Below, in pieces: positions 17,428 through 26,591 of a DNA stretch of 64,000 bases (positions are counted from its first letter, which is position 1; the number at the start of each line of letters is the position of its first letter). A program made the position numbers and the translations under genes. The notes beneath the pieces are model-generated. The model ran no database searches, was not told where the DNA came from, and was given only the letters and a program-made list of their open reading frames with translations. The stretch lies in assembly GCA_024229115.1 (NCBI GenBank), contig JAAEST010000061.1:62001-126000 (forward strand). The letters run 5' to 3'. This DNA is from Oligoflexia bacterium. GTDB taxonomy: Bacteria; Bdellovibrionota; Bacteriovoracia; Bacteriovoracales; Bacteriovoracaceae.

Positions 17428-19868
17428 GGTGACTCTTGGAGAGCTAGCAAGACTTCTTGAGCTCCAGGAAATCTAGAAAGTCTTGCTACTTCTTCAGGAT
17501 TAATGTCACCAAACATATCTCTAAGAGTTGCCTTATATTTTCTCTTAACAGTATATCCCCCCTCAGCTTCATCACTCGGCTGAAGATAGAATCTAAAGAA
17601 GTCTAATCCTCGATCAAAACGATAAGTGTCCTCATCGTCACCACCACGAGAATATGACCGAGTCATAATTGACTCGAGTAAGCTTTGAACTCTATTTAAA
17701 TCTTCATTATTGTCACTTCTTGCTGAACTTATCATTAACTGTAAAAGAAGATCTGGACTTGGAGAATAAAGCCCTCCATGACCAGTTCCTTTTGGAGGAT
17801 TTAAAACACTATGCTCAAAGCTCTCAAGTAACTGATCAGTTAAACTTTCATTTTCAAGAGCATTAATCATTAATCTGGAAAGACGCAAATGATTCTCACA
17901 ATACTCAACTGATGTTTCAAGGTGGCGATCCATTTCATCACTACGGCTTCTAAAAACAGAACCCACTCCAAAGTTAATACCAATAGGCATACTTAAACCA
18001 GCGGCTTCTAGAATATCTCTTGTATACCCACCACAATTATAACCAAAGAGACTATAGTCATCCCAGCCCATGGCCCCACCAAAAGTTTCGTTCAGACAAC
18101 GCAGTCTTTCTAATACAACTGACTCTGGCTCATTTGATCTAATAGATAGATCCACACAGTCTAGATCAGCTTCTATTTCAGCATTTCTTAATGTTCCACT
18201 ACTTCCTTCCATAAGAGCATCACGAGTTTCATATTGATCATCAATAACAACGCCTACATGTAGTGTGGGATTAAGAGCGGCCAGTGCTCTTTCACCTGAA
18301 GTGAATTCACTTCCTCTCATGAAATTATAAATAAGATTGGATGTACATAATTCAATTCGATTGGTTGATGGAAAGGCAGCATCAATCGGAGCGGTGGCGA
18401 GATGACCAACATCCATAGTGATATTATGGGCGGTCATCAGAGGGTTAACGATACTATCTTGGTATTGCCCTCGGGCGAGATCACCAACGGCACCAACAGT
18501 ACGACCGCCTACTGTTCTATCAACAGTGTGATATACAAGTCGGAAAGGATATTTAAAAAGTCTTTCCCAGAAACCTTCGTTCTCAGTTCCCCAGACATCT
18601 CTAAGACGTCTAGCGTTTCCTTCGGTAAAGGCAATGAGAGGCTCACAATATTCATTTCGTTCTTCGCTAAATGAATTATCACTTAGGTAACGACCAAACA
18701 TTCTCTTGCCACGATTATCTGTTTCAAGAGGATCTGCAACCATGACTTCCTCACCATTGAAGATATACTTATTCTTTGTTCGATCATATTCGATAACTGT
18801 TCTTTCGCCAGTACCAAGCTCAATTTCTAAATCACCATTTCTTTCTACATTATGAACTTTGATAGGATGAGATTGCGCTGTCATAATACGAGAAGTGAGA
18901 AGCTGCTGAGTTACAGGTCCCGATGTCTCTATCTGAAGTTTAAGTCCATTTAAATGAGTAAGGACTTCTTGCGAATCTCTTCCCCATTCCCGTCGTCGAT
19001 TTCTAAAAGCACGATCTTGCCTTCTCGCACTTAAATAATCGCGATAGCTTCTCGCTCTTCGATTAAGGTATTCATTAATTTCATTTCTATTTTCACTATA
19101 GAAGTCTTCAATGGACTCATAACCTGGTATTTCAACGGGTTCTCTATTAAGTAGCTTCTTATATATCTTCTTTCTTTGTCGACTTGAAAGATCTCTTTGG
19201 CAGGCACTACAGTTGCTCTTATCCTGACATGAAACACAAGGAAGAATAGTATTCTTAACCAGACCTTCCTCCAATCTAAAGGCAAAGAGATCAAAATGCG
19301 TTTGCTTGCTAAAGTCTGCCGGTACATCTCTTAAGTTAAAGTTTCTTTTTAAACAACTCATGGCCTTTAGCTGACGATTACTTCTTGAACAAAAATCTAC
19401 TTGCGAAGTTACTGGAGGTACTGATTCACAAGGAGTTGTTGTGAGGGTTTCAGCTTGGCTTGCCGGCGGAGGTACTTCTTGATGGCATGAGGAAATTGGT
19501 CCCCCAACTTCCATGGCCAAGCCTTGAGTGGCAAGGTTTACAGAAGCTAAATTGATCAGTGCTCTTTGAATTTCTAAAGCTTCTCCAGTTACACCTTCGC
19601 TCGGAAAATCATTTTCATCAGTTGCACTGAACTCTCCTTGACTTAAAAGAGTTGTCATATCTTCAACTCCACCAAGTTCAATACTCACTGGATACTGACT
19701 TACATAAATTCTTCGATTTTCAGGGTTATAATAAATGGAAGCTGAACTTTTTTCTGTATGAGATAGACCTTCAGGTCCAATTTTATTCATCCAACCATTT
19801 CCTAAAAGGATAGGTTCCGCCTTGAGCGTAAGGGATAAAAATAAGAGAATAAAAATAGCGTATCTCAC
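17424..19868 (-). CDS. Large exported protein with permuted papain-like (H...NC) region
   Basis: 814 residues, starting at GTG 19868. Signal peptide MRYAIFILLFLSLTLKA. A CxxCx5CxxC cluster (Cys211, 214, 220, 223) looks like a small zinc ribbon. Around residues 533-640, NPTLHVGVVIDD (His537) is followed by FGYNCGGYTRDILEAAGL (Cys612). That His-then-Asn-Cys order and spacing resembles circularly permuted NlpC/P60 (LRAT-like) amidohydrolases or acyltransferases, so it may be a cell-wall or lipid-active enzyme. This is inference from the motif. The remainder is unrecognised. Convergent 4-nt overlap with doxX. Confidence 0.72.
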   Translation of the reverse strand: MRYAIFILLFLSLTLKAEPILLGNGWMNKIGPEGLSHTEKSSASIYYNPENRRIYVSQYPVSIELGGVEDMTTLLSQGEFSATDENDFPSEGVTGEALEIQRALINLASVNLATQGLAMEVGGPISSCHQEVPPPASQAETLTTTPCESVPPVTSQVDFCSRSNRQLKAMSCLKRNFNLRDVPADFSKQTHFDLFAFRLEEGLVKNTILPCVSCQDKSNCSACQRDLSSRQRKKIYKKLLNREPVEIPGYESIEDFYSENRNEINEYLNRRARSYRDYLSARRQDRAFRNRRREWGRDSQEVLTHLNGLKLQIETSGPVTQQLLTSRIMTAQSHPIKVHNVERNGDLEIELGTGERTVIEYDRTKNKYIFNGEEVMVADPLETDNRGKRMFGRYLSDNSFSEERNEYCEPLIAFTEGNARRLRDVWGTENEGFWERLFKYPFRLVYHTVDRTVGGRTVGAVGDLARGQYQDSIVNPLMTAHNITMDVGHLATAPIDAAFPSTNRIELCTSNLIYNFMRGSEFTSGERALAALNPTLHVGVVIDDQYETRDALMEGSSGTLRNAEIEADLDCVDLSIRSNEPESVVLERLRCLNETFGGAMGWDDYSLFGYNCGGYTRDILEAAGLSMPIGINFGVGSVFRSRSDEMDRHLETSVEYCENHLRLSRLMINALENESLTDQLLESFEHSVLNPPKGTGHGGLYSPSPDLLLQLMISSARSDNNEDLNRVQSLLESIMTRSYSRGGDDEDTYRFDRGLDFFRFYLQPSDEAEGGYTVKRKYKATLRDMFGDINPEEVARLSRFPGAQEVLLALQESP

Positions 19869-19909
19869 ACTATTCTTGTCGGTTATTTTGAGAAAAAACT
19901 AAAATCTTA

Positions 19910-20113
19910 TTATTGAATTTTATCTTGTGATTTCAAAACGTTAGAGTCATTTTCGATATCTAGATGGTGATCTAAAATAGAAGCGACAGTCTCGCCTTTA
20001 AGCCCAGACTGAGTAACAAAGCCAAGTCCGTATCTGTCCACATGAGCCACCGTCTGAAGCTCTTCTAACTTCTTCTTTGTCTCATCATTCAAATTGTTTT
20101 CTAAACCATTCAT
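19910..20113 (-). CDS. Small acidic protein of unknown function
   Basis: 67 residues, hydrophilic, no signal peptide; an N-terminal helix (DETKKKLEELQ) is followed by YGLGFVTQSGLKGETV. It has no Shine-Dalgarno but a good promoter ends 6 nt before the ATG, which supports a leaderless gene. Lies between two large genes. No family recognised. Confidence 0.5.
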   Translation of the reverse strand: MNGLENNLNDETKKKLEELQTVAHVDRYGLGFVTQSGLKGETVASILDHHLDIENDSNVLKSQDKIQ

Positions 20114-20119
20114 AAGGCC

Positions 20120-20148
20120 ATATTTACGGCCTCGGTGCCTACTGTCAA
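20120..20148 (-). promoter_or_regulatory. Sigma70-type promoter, consensus -35, leaderless layout
   Basis: On the minus strand TTGACA (20143-20148, perfect -35) is followed by a 17-nt spacer and AAATAT (20120-20125). Only 6 nt separate this -10 from the ATG at 20113. Confidence 0.5.
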
Positions 20149-20167
20149 CTGAGTGAAAAGATTACAA

Positions 20168-20222
20168 TAGGTGCCAGCACACTTTTGGGACGCACTATGT
20201 CCCAAAAGTGTGCTGGCACCTA
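20168..20222. repeat. Perfect 24-bp inverted repeat with 7-nt loop
   Basis: TAGGTGCCAGCACACTTTTG plus GGAC (20168-20191) is repeated exactly in reverse complement at 20199-20222, around loop GCACTAT. It ends 14 nt before the ATG of the acyl-CoA dehydrogenase and would sit in that gene's 5' leader. There is no T-run, so it is not a standard terminator. It may be a REP/MITE-like palindrome; no second copy was seen in the window. Confidence 0.85.
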
Positions 20223-20236
20223 ACAAAAGGACTATC

Positions 20237-21994
20237 ATGAATTACTTTAGTGATGAGAAAGAATGGCAATGGCTCTTTGAAAATGCAATCGATTGGGACA
20301 AGATCCTCCCTCTCTATTACCCAACTTTTCCTACCGAGGATGGGCTTGAAACACCTGATGAAGCGAAGGACTTTTTAAAAGAAATTCTGATCAATACTGG
20401 AGAATGGGCCGGAACAAGTATCTTAGAAAAAGCTGAGCACTTAGACCAAGAAGGTGCGGGTGAAGTCAAAGATGGAAAGACAATTCACGGAAATACATTA
20501 GGGCAAATTCTTAATGAGGCCAAAGAACTCCAAGTTTATGGTCTTCCTTTAGCGAGAGAGTTTGGTGGTTTAGAAACTCCAGCTCTTATCTATATGATGT
20601 TCTTAAATCAAGTGGCAAGAAGTTGTATTAGCTCTTCAACGCTACTTGCATTCTATACTTCTATCGGAGAAATGGTTCATCGTTTCTGTGATCATGAAAC
20701 GGCCAGCAGATTAGTTCCACAGGTCGTTGCCGGAGATATCTCTGGATCGATGAACTTAACAGAACCTGGTTGTGGTTCGGATTTATCAATGATTAAAACT
20801 AAGGCCACTCCTCAAGATGATGGTACTTACCTATTAAATGGTCAGAAAATTTTCATTACAAATGGTGGTGGAGGATTGCAATTTGTCTTAGCTAAAGTTG
20901 AAGGGGCTCCTGATACTCTTGATGGTATTTCAATGTTCTTTGTAGAGCAAAACCATGAAGGAAAAGAAGGCCTAAACTACACAGTAGATAAATCAGAAGA
21001 AAAAATGGGAATGCATGGAAGTTTCACATGCGTGATCTCTTATGAAAATACTGTGGCCAAACTTGTTGGTGAAGAAGGACAAGGTTTTAAGTATATGCTT
21101 CACCTGATGAATGAAGCGAGAATCGTGGTTGGCATTCAATCTCTTGGTGGGATTGAAGGTTGCCTTGCTTATGCACGAAAGTATGCTGACGAGAGACTTC
21201 AATTTGGAAAGCCAATTAGTGAACTTCCTCTCATGAAAAGAAATCTTGAAGACTTTGAAACGGAAAGAGATGCTATTCGTGCTCTCATTGCCGATACTAT
21301 GAGCTGGTTTGATATTTACTTAAGACTTGATAGTAAAAAACTAAATGGCGAATTATCTAAAGAAGAAAAAGATCTCTACAAAGAAGCAAGTATCTGGACC
21401 AGAAAGAGAACTCCTCTTGTAAAATACTACGCTACAGAAGCCTATACTGATCTTTCAAAGAAAGCAGTTCAAGTTCTTGGTGGGTACGGATTTATTCAAG
21501 AGTATCCGGTAGAAAGATATCACCGAGACAGTTTTGGACCTCTTCTCTATGAAGGAACATCTCAAATTCAGGCCCTCATGGCACTCAAAGATATTATTAA
21601 ATATGCGATGAGTGATCCAAAGAACTTCTTTTCAAATATGGTCTTTAAACATCCATCAGTGGCCTTTCTTAATAGAGAAAATGAATGGTCTCAAGAATTT
21701 AAGTCTATTCATTTTAGATTTAAGAAAAACCTTGTTTCATTATTAGTAGCTTGCTTAAAACCTGAAGCTTCAAAGATGCTTGATTTCAAAAACTGGACGA
21801 ATCCAGATAATATCAATGCTCTCATGGAACATGCAGAAACTCTCTGTCAGGCGCTATCGTATATGGAAACTTTAAGAGTTCTCTGTGATCACTGTAACAA
21901 AGATAAAGAAAGAAAAGATCTCTTTAATCGCTATGCAAGACTTGTGAAACCAAGACTAGAAGCGATTTATACTGATTGGGACTTGAGATCGTAA
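20237..21994 (+). CDS. Acyl-CoA dehydrogenase, long form
   Basis: 585 residues from ATG 20237 (AAAAGGA upstream; the frame also extends back through the palindrome). FAD-dependent oxidation of acyl-CoA to trans-2-enoyl-CoA in beta-oxidation, cytoplasmic. Family signatures: MNLTEPGCGSDLS and FITNGGGG of the middle domain, DERLQFGKPISELPLMK, AVQVLGGYGFIQEYPVER and LLYEGTSQIQ, where the Glu is the usual catalytic base position. The extra ~130 residues after that motif match the longer C-terminal-extended FadE-like class. No ETF or thiolase genes adjoin it. Confidence 0.93.
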   Translation: MNYFSDEKEWQWLFENAIDWDKILPLYYPTFPTEDGLETPDEAKDFLKEILINTGEWAGTSILEKAEHLDQEGAGEVKDGKTIHGNTLGQILNEAKELQVYGLPLAREFGGLETPALIYMMFLNQVARSCISSSTLLAFYTSIGEMVHRFCDHETASRLVPQVVAGDISGSMNLTEPGCGSDLSMIKTKATPQDDGTYLLNGQKIFITNGGGGLQFVLAKVEGAPDTLDGISMFFVEQNHEGKEGLNYTVDKSEEKMGMHGSFTCVISYENTVAKLVGEEGQGFKYMLHLMNEARIVVGIQSLGGIEGCLAYARKYADERLQFGKPISELPLMKRNLEDFETERDAIRALIADTMSWFDIYLRLDSKKLNGELSKEEKDLYKEASIWTRKRTPLVKYYATEAYTDLSKKAVQVLGGYGFIQEYPVERYHRDSFGPLLYEGTSQIQALMALKDIIKYAMSDPKNFFSNMVFKHPSVAFLNRENEWSQEFKSIHFRFKKNLVSLLVACLKPEASKMLDFKNWTNPDNINALMEHAETLCQALSYMETLRVLCDHCNKDKERKDLFNRYARLVKPRLEAIYTDWDLRS

Positions 21995-22000
21995 TAACTC

Positions 22001-22678
22001 TTAAGGAACAAATTCTTGAATGAGTGTTTGAGGTTCACTAGAGCCCGAACACTCTTCATATCTTTCAAATTCAGAAACTAAGCCTAAGAGATCTCCTGAC
22101 ACTGAAGAATTAGTCAGCACTTTATATCTCTCAATCTTATAAACATCATAATCACTAACATTAGTTGAAGCTCTCTTTGCAAAACTAATTTGATAACTGT
22201 CTCCAAGAGTAGAAGAAAAACTAAATTGTTTTACTTCAGAAAGAGAAATCTCTTCAACATTCAAAGGAGTCTCACCCTTAATAACTTGATCACAAATTTC
22301 TGAAAGATGCCCATCCATATGAGTTTGTACTTCATTCAAATATCTCAGATCAGTACTAACGTCATAGATCATCGGTGAACTTTCAAAGACTTGTTTCAAT
22401 GTTGTATCAAGTCTTTCCGTAGGTCTAAAAAGTGTATCCCCACATGCCCTATACTTCACATCAAAGGCAAAGGCAGAATTTATTTTATTTGCTCTAAACT
22501 CAGTTTTCTTAGATCGATAGGCGTAACAAATCCTTAGTGCCACGGCCAACTCGCTATCAGAAAGAGCGTTTCCTCCAGCAGTGACTGTCGCATTAAAATC
22601 AACAGTATCATCAACTGGCTTTCTTTCACGACCACACGAGCTTGCAAGCAAGCAAGCGAGCAGTAAAACTTTTAGCAT
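22001..22678 (-). CDS. Lipoprotein of unknown function
   Basis: 225 residues from ATG 22678, favoured over ATG 22702 because AAGGA precedes it and it gives the compact lipoprotein signal MLKVLLLACLLASSC (lipobox ASSC). The mature part has Cys pairs in LRICYAYR and YRACGDT and in EICDQV and YEECSGS. No domain recognised. Convergent with the acyl-CoA dehydrogenase, 6 nt apart. Confidence 0.65.
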   Translation of the reverse strand: MLKVLLLACLLASSCGRERKPVDDTVDFNATVTAGGNALSDSELAVALRICYAYRSKKTEFRANKINSAFAFDVKYRACGDTLFRPTERLDTTLKQVFESSPMIYDVSTDLRYLNEVQTHMDGHLSEICDQVIKGETPLNVEEISLSEVKQFSFSSTLGDSYQISFAKRASTNVSDYDVYKIERYKVLTNSSVSGDLLGLVSEFERYEECSGSSEPQTLIQEFVP

Positions 22679-22747
22679 AGGAATGTATTCCTTCATTGTC
22701 ATAGGTCTTATATCGGCTACTTAAGCGTTTTTCTTAAGTAATATCCA

Positions 22748-22756
22748 TGATATAGT
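22748..22756 (+). promoter_or_regulatory. Extended -10 promoter, probably leaderless
   Basis: TGATATAGT, the same 9-mer as at 2255-2263, ends 7 nt before the ATG at 22764. Two CTTAAG hexamers, 13 nt apart, lie just upstream and could be an operator. Confidence 0.45.
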
Positions 22757-22763
22757 GCTAAGT

Positions 22764-23546
22764 ATGGGAAAACACAATTTTAGTGGAGAGTTAGGTAAAT
22801 ATTCCTTTATCAAAACTGATGACGGAAGCCTTACTCTTCATAGTGAAATTTTTGATGAAAACTGTCATTCTACTGATGGTGCCGTAGAAGAAACCCTCTT
22901 CAATTATATTCATGGTTGTCGTGTTACAGAAAGAATAAAAGAGAATAATCACGTTATTTTTGAGCTCGGTCTTGGTCTTGGGATTGGTTATATTACAACA
23001 GTTAACGCCCTCCCTGATGATGCAAAGAATTTAACTTTCATCTCATGTGAAATTGACCCAGGTCTTATTACTTATCTGATAGAAAATGGAGAATCTCATG
23101 GCCATGAAAATTATCCAGAGTTCAGAGATCTTAAAAAAGAAGATGGTATTTGGACGGCCAAGAAAAATGAGAATCAATTATTCATTATTGAAGGTGATAT
23201 TCGTAAGGAAGCACCTCACACCTTTAAACAACTTGGCTTAAAGTTTGATTCTATATACCAAGATCCTTTTTCTCCTAAAAAGAATCCTACCCTTTGGACT
23301 TGGCAATGGTTTGAACTCTTAAAGAATTACTCTCATTCAAAAACAATTCTTTCTACTTACAGTGCTTCTGTTTCAGTAAGAAAGGCCATGGCAAAAGCTG
23401 GTTGGAAAGTTCATAACCAGAAAGGTTTTGGCCGAAAAAAATCTAAAACCCTTTGTCTGCTTGAGGGCGATCATGATCCAAACCTGATAAATACTATAGA
23501 AAAAGGAAAGGCCAATCCCCTAGCGGACGAATCAATTATCGGTTAA
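22764..23546 (+). CDS. MnmC-like SAM-dependent methyltransferase
   Basis: 260 residues from ATG 22764 (GTG 22755 is also in frame). VIFELGLGLGIGY is a class I methyltransferase SAM-binding loop. SIYQDPFSPKKNPTLWTW, STYSASVSVRKAMAKAGW and GFGRKKSKTL match the methyltransferase (PF05430) domain of MnmC, which in full-length MnmC completes the mnm5s2U34 wobble modification of tRNA. The FAD oxidase half of E. coli MnmC is absent, as in stand-alone MnmC2-type proteins. The next gene follows 9 nt later. Confidence 0.82.
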   Translation: MGKHNFSGELGKYSFIKTDDGSLTLHSEIFDENCHSTDGAVEETLFNYIHGCRVTERIKENNHVIFELGLGLGIGYITTVNALPDDAKNLTFISCEIDPGLITYLIENGESHGHENYPEFRDLKKEDGIWTAKKNENQLFIIEGDIRKEAPHTFKQLGLKFDSIYQDPFSPKKNPTLWTWQWFELLKNYSHSKTILSTYSASVSVRKAMAKAGWKVHNQKGFGRKKSKTLCLLEGDHDPNLINTIEKGKANPLADESIIG

Positions 23547-23555
23547 AATATTTAT

Positions 23556-24911
23556 ATGAGCCAAATAATTGTTTTAGAGCCACATAAAGATTTAAATGAC
23601 CTTATTTGTATTAATCTCAATACCTATGTTGGTGCAGAAACAATTCCAAGATCCCTTCCAGATGAAGTAATTTCTATTCTTTCCATTCTTCCTGATGTTG
23701 AAATTGTTATTTGTCGGGAAAAGGTTGAAGGTGAAAATATCGTCAACTCCATTGCTAAGTATATTAAGACCCATCAACTTGATACTCAGCTAATTGTCTT
23801 AGGGAAAGCTCCTGGTTTTGCCAAAGAAATATCAACAGAAGTTGATAACGCTCACGACATTGAAGGAATTATTGAAAAGGCTTCTAAGATTCTTGGGGTC
23901 AATCCTGACCAAATAAAGGCCAAAGTCAGACCAGACTTTATTCCTATCCCTATTGAATATTTCTATAACCTAGAATCATCTTGTTGTGATGTTTATATTA
24001 GAATTAAAAAATCTGCTGAAGAAAATCAGTACGTAAAAAGAATTCATAGTGGAGACACTTTTTCAAAACAGGCCATCAAGAGATATCTAGAGCAAGGACT
24101 AAAGTTCTTCTATATCCAGAAGGAGTTTCAAAATAACTTCACTAACTTTCTCAGTGATAAACTTTTAGAAAACCTTGAAAATGCCATGGAGAATAAGTCT
24201 GTCTCAGAGCAGATTGAAGTTCTTGGTGAATCATATGATATCGCTATTAATGAAATTGTAAATCTTGGATTTACGCCAGCAACTATTCAGCTCACAGATG
24301 GAATTATTTCTTCCATGATTAAAACTGTTGAGAACTCTCCTGAAATGTCGGGTTTACTTCACAAGGTTTTAAACTCCAAATCAAGTTATCTCTATCAACA
24401 TAGTCACATGGCCGCCATCGTGTCTTCAGAGGTTCTTAATTTCTTAAAGCTTACAGATAAGAAACTCCATGAAACTATGGCCTATGCCTCTTTCTTTGCC
24501 GATATCTCATTTGTAGAAAAAACTGATCTCGCTAAAATTTCTTCTTATGAAGAATTAGAAAATGCCAAACTTAATGAGCAAGATTGGGATCTGGTTTTTA
24601 ATCATGCTCTTGAAGCGAGTATTCTTATCACAAAGAATCCTAGTGCTCCTAAGGGAGCAGATGTCGTCATCAAGAATCATCATGGTGCCGCTAATGGTAA
24701 AGGTTTTAGTGTGACTAATAGTGCTGATATCAGCGGACTTTCTAAGATCTTTATTGTCTCCTGTGAATTTGTAAAAGAGCTTCTACGCTATAAAGAAAGT
24801 GGCCAGGAGCCTTCCCCTATTATTGATGATCTCTACGCCAAGTACCCTGATCCCGAAATGATCAAGGCGATCAAGGCCTTAGAGAGAACTTTAAAAAAGC
24901 GAAAAAAGTAA
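23556..24911 (+). CDS. Degenerate HD-GYP domain signalling protein
   Basis: 451 residues. The N-terminal ~120 residues have a receiver-like alternation of strands and helices (IIVLEPHKDLNDLICINL) but lack a clear phospho-acceptor. The C-terminal ~200 residues resemble HD-GYP: YQHSHMAAIVSSEVLNFL, an AYASFFADISF segment where active enzymes have HDIG, and IKNHHGAANGKGF where they have HHE and GYP. The metal-binding HD pair and GYP are missing, so cyclic-di-GMP hydrolysis is unlikely; a sensor or scaffold role is inferred. A -10-like TAAAAT (23544-23549) lies 6 nt before the ATG. Confidence 0.75.
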   Translation: MSQIIVLEPHKDLNDLICINLNTYVGAETIPRSLPDEVISILSILPDVEIVICREKVEGENIVNSIAKYIKTHQLDTQLIVLGKAPGFAKEISTEVDNAHDIEGIIEKASKILGVNPDQIKAKVRPDFIPIPIEYFYNLESSCCDVYIRIKKSAEENQYVKRIHSGDTFSKQAIKRYLEQGLKFFYIQKEFQNNFTNFLSDKLLENLENAMENKSVSEQIEVLGESYDIAINEIVNLGFTPATIQLTDGIISSMIKTVENSPEMSGLLHKVLNSKSSYLYQHSHMAAIVSSEVLNFLKLTDKKLHETMAYASFFADISFVEKTDLAKISSYEELENAKLNEQDWDLVFNHALEASILITKNPSAPKGADVVIKNHHGAANGKGFSVTNSADISGLSKIFIVSCEFVKELLRYKESGQEPSPIIDDLYAKYPDPEMIKAIKALERTLKKRKK

Positions 24912-24927
24912 TTCAGTAGAGAATGTC

Positions 24928-25881
24928 ATGACAAATAAAATCTGTGATCTTTTAAAAATTAAATATCCCATCATTCAAGCTGGTATGGTTTGGGTGTCCG
25001 GAGGAAAATTAGCGGCAGCTGCCAGTAACTCAGGGGCCCTTGGTCTTATTGGTGCCGGCAGTATGAAACCAGAACTCTTAAAAGAGCATATTATCAAGGC
25101 CCAGGGTCTAACTGAGAAGCCTATCGGAATTAATGTTCCTCTTCTCTACCATGGTGTAGAAGATCAAATAAAGACCGCCCTTGATTTAGGGATAAGAATA
25201 TTCTTTACCTCTGCAGGAAGCCCAAAGAAGTTTACTAAATTTCTTAAAGACGAAGGCTGTATAGTTGTCCATGTCACTTCTAGTCCATTACTGGCTAAGA
25301 AATGCGAAGATGCTGGTGTCGATGCGATCGTTGCTGAGGGCTTTGAAGCCGGTGGACATAATGGACGAGATGAAATCACAACAATGGCACTCATACCACA
25401 AGTGAGAGATGCCGTTTCAATTCCTGTGATTGCAGCAGGAGGAATTGCTGATGGAAGACAAATGGCGGCAGCACTTTGCCTTGGTGCTGATGCTGTTCAA
25501 ATTGGGACTCGCTTTGCTGTCACAAAGGAATCTTCCGCCCATGACAATTTTCAACAGGCCATAATTAAAGCAGGCTTTGGTGATACTAAGCTGATGATGA
25601 AGGAAGTAGTGCCAGTCAGACTTTTAAAAAATAAATTCTATGATGAAGTTCAAGAACTTGAAAATCGTTGCGCCTCTAAAGAAGAACTAATTGCCTTGTT
25701 AGGTAAAGGACGAGCAAAAGCGGGAATGCTCGACGGTGATTTAGAAAAAGGTGAGCTTGAAATTGGTCAAGTCAGTGCCATGATTCAAAAGAGTCTTACT
25801 TGCCAAGAATTAGTTGATCAGCTGATTAAGCAATATGACCAAACAAAGAGTCTCTTAGCCAGTCTGAATTTAGCCAAATAA
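24928..25881 (+). CDS. FabK/nitronate monooxygenase family flavoprotein
   Basis: 317 residues. TIM-barrel FMN enzyme of the 2-nitropropane dioxygenase family: YPIIQAGMVWVSGGKLAAA at the N-terminus, AEGFEAGGHNG (flavin site loop), IPVIAAGGIADGRQ and GADAVQIGTRFAVTKES. The family includes nitronate monooxygenases and FabK enoyl-ACP reductases; sequence alone does not separate them here. It follows the HD-GYP-like gene by 16 nt and is probably in the same transcript. Confidence 0.88.
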   Translation: MTNKICDLLKIKYPIIQAGMVWVSGGKLAAAASNSGALGLIGAGSMKPELLKEHIIKAQGLTEKPIGINVPLLYHGVEDQIKTALDLGIRIFFTSAGSPKKFTKFLKDEGCIVVHVTSSPLLAKKCEDAGVDAIVAEGFEAGGHNGRDEITTMALIPQVRDAVSIPVIAAGGIADGRQMAAALCLGADAVQIGTRFAVTKESSAHDNFQQAIIKAGFGDTKLMMKEVVPVRLLKNKFYDEVQELENRCASKEELIALLGKGRAKAGMLDGDLEKGELEIGQVSAMIQKSLTCQELVDQLIKQYDQTKSLLASLNLAK

Positions 25882-26000
25882 ATAAGGCACTAAATACTCA
25901 CCTAAGTCTTTAAAAACTCATAAATTCTGCCCAGAAATTGGTCTAAATCGAGGACCCTGTTAACTTATTAACATAAGTTATTAATCAACAAAAAGGAGTT

Positions 26001-26585
26001 CTTGCGAAGTTTATTTCTCTTAGTGCAGTCTTAATTACTTACTTAATCTCTTTCTCAATCTCAGCTGGTCAGTGTAAGTGGAATGGTAGTGGTCTCCTTG
26101 AAATGCGAGGATCAGATAGTGCTAGAATCTTAAAAGAAGACTGTGCTCAAAAAGCTTCAAAGTCGTCATGTGAAGAAACTTATATCTCTGGTCACTGGAA
26201 TGTAGAAGATAAAACTTTTATCTGCCAATGGAGTAATAAAGTTACTCAAGCTCCTAATAAATGTGAAGTTGATCCCGTTCATTACGATAGTGCTATTTAT
26301 AAAGGAAAAGTTGATTGCTCACAGGCAAAGCCTGAACATTGTTTAGGAGTCTATGGTTGTCGTAAGGTTGGTAACAATAGCTCAGAAGAGACAAATGACA
26401 ATGTAGTCATTGGTAATACTGAATTAGATGGATGTGAGTTTAGTTTTGATCGTCAAAGAATTTTCTGTCCTAATGCTACATACAAGATTACAAAAGATGT
26501 CTCAGAAGTAAGTCGTAGATTTCAAAAACCTAATGATGAACAAGATGATTATATTTTTCTAAATTATAACTCTGAAAATAAATAA
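26001..26585 (+). CDS. Exported Cys-rich protein without a canonical start codon
   Basis: From ATG 26103 the protein has 160 residues and no signal peptide. The same frame extends upstream and reads AKFISLSAVLITYLISFSIS then AGQCKWNG, an evident signal peptide and mature start. AAGGAG lies at 25993-25998, so translation should begin near 26001-26007, but the codons there are CTT, GCG and AAG. Either a rare start is used, or a small indel has displaced a start (TTG 26002 is one frame away). The mature part has about nine Cys residues and ends near a terminator. Function unknown. Confidence 0.6.
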   Translation, partial: LAKFISLSAVLITYLISFSISAGQCKWNGSGLLEMRGSDSARILKEDCAQKASKSSCEETYISGHWNVEDKTFICQWSNKVTQAPNKCEVDPVHYDSAIYKGKVDCSQAKPEHCLGVYGCRKVGNNSSEETNDNVVIGNTELDGCEFSFDRQRIFCPNATYKITKDVSEVSRRFQKPNDEQDDYIFLNYNSENK

Positions 26586-26591
26586 GAAACT

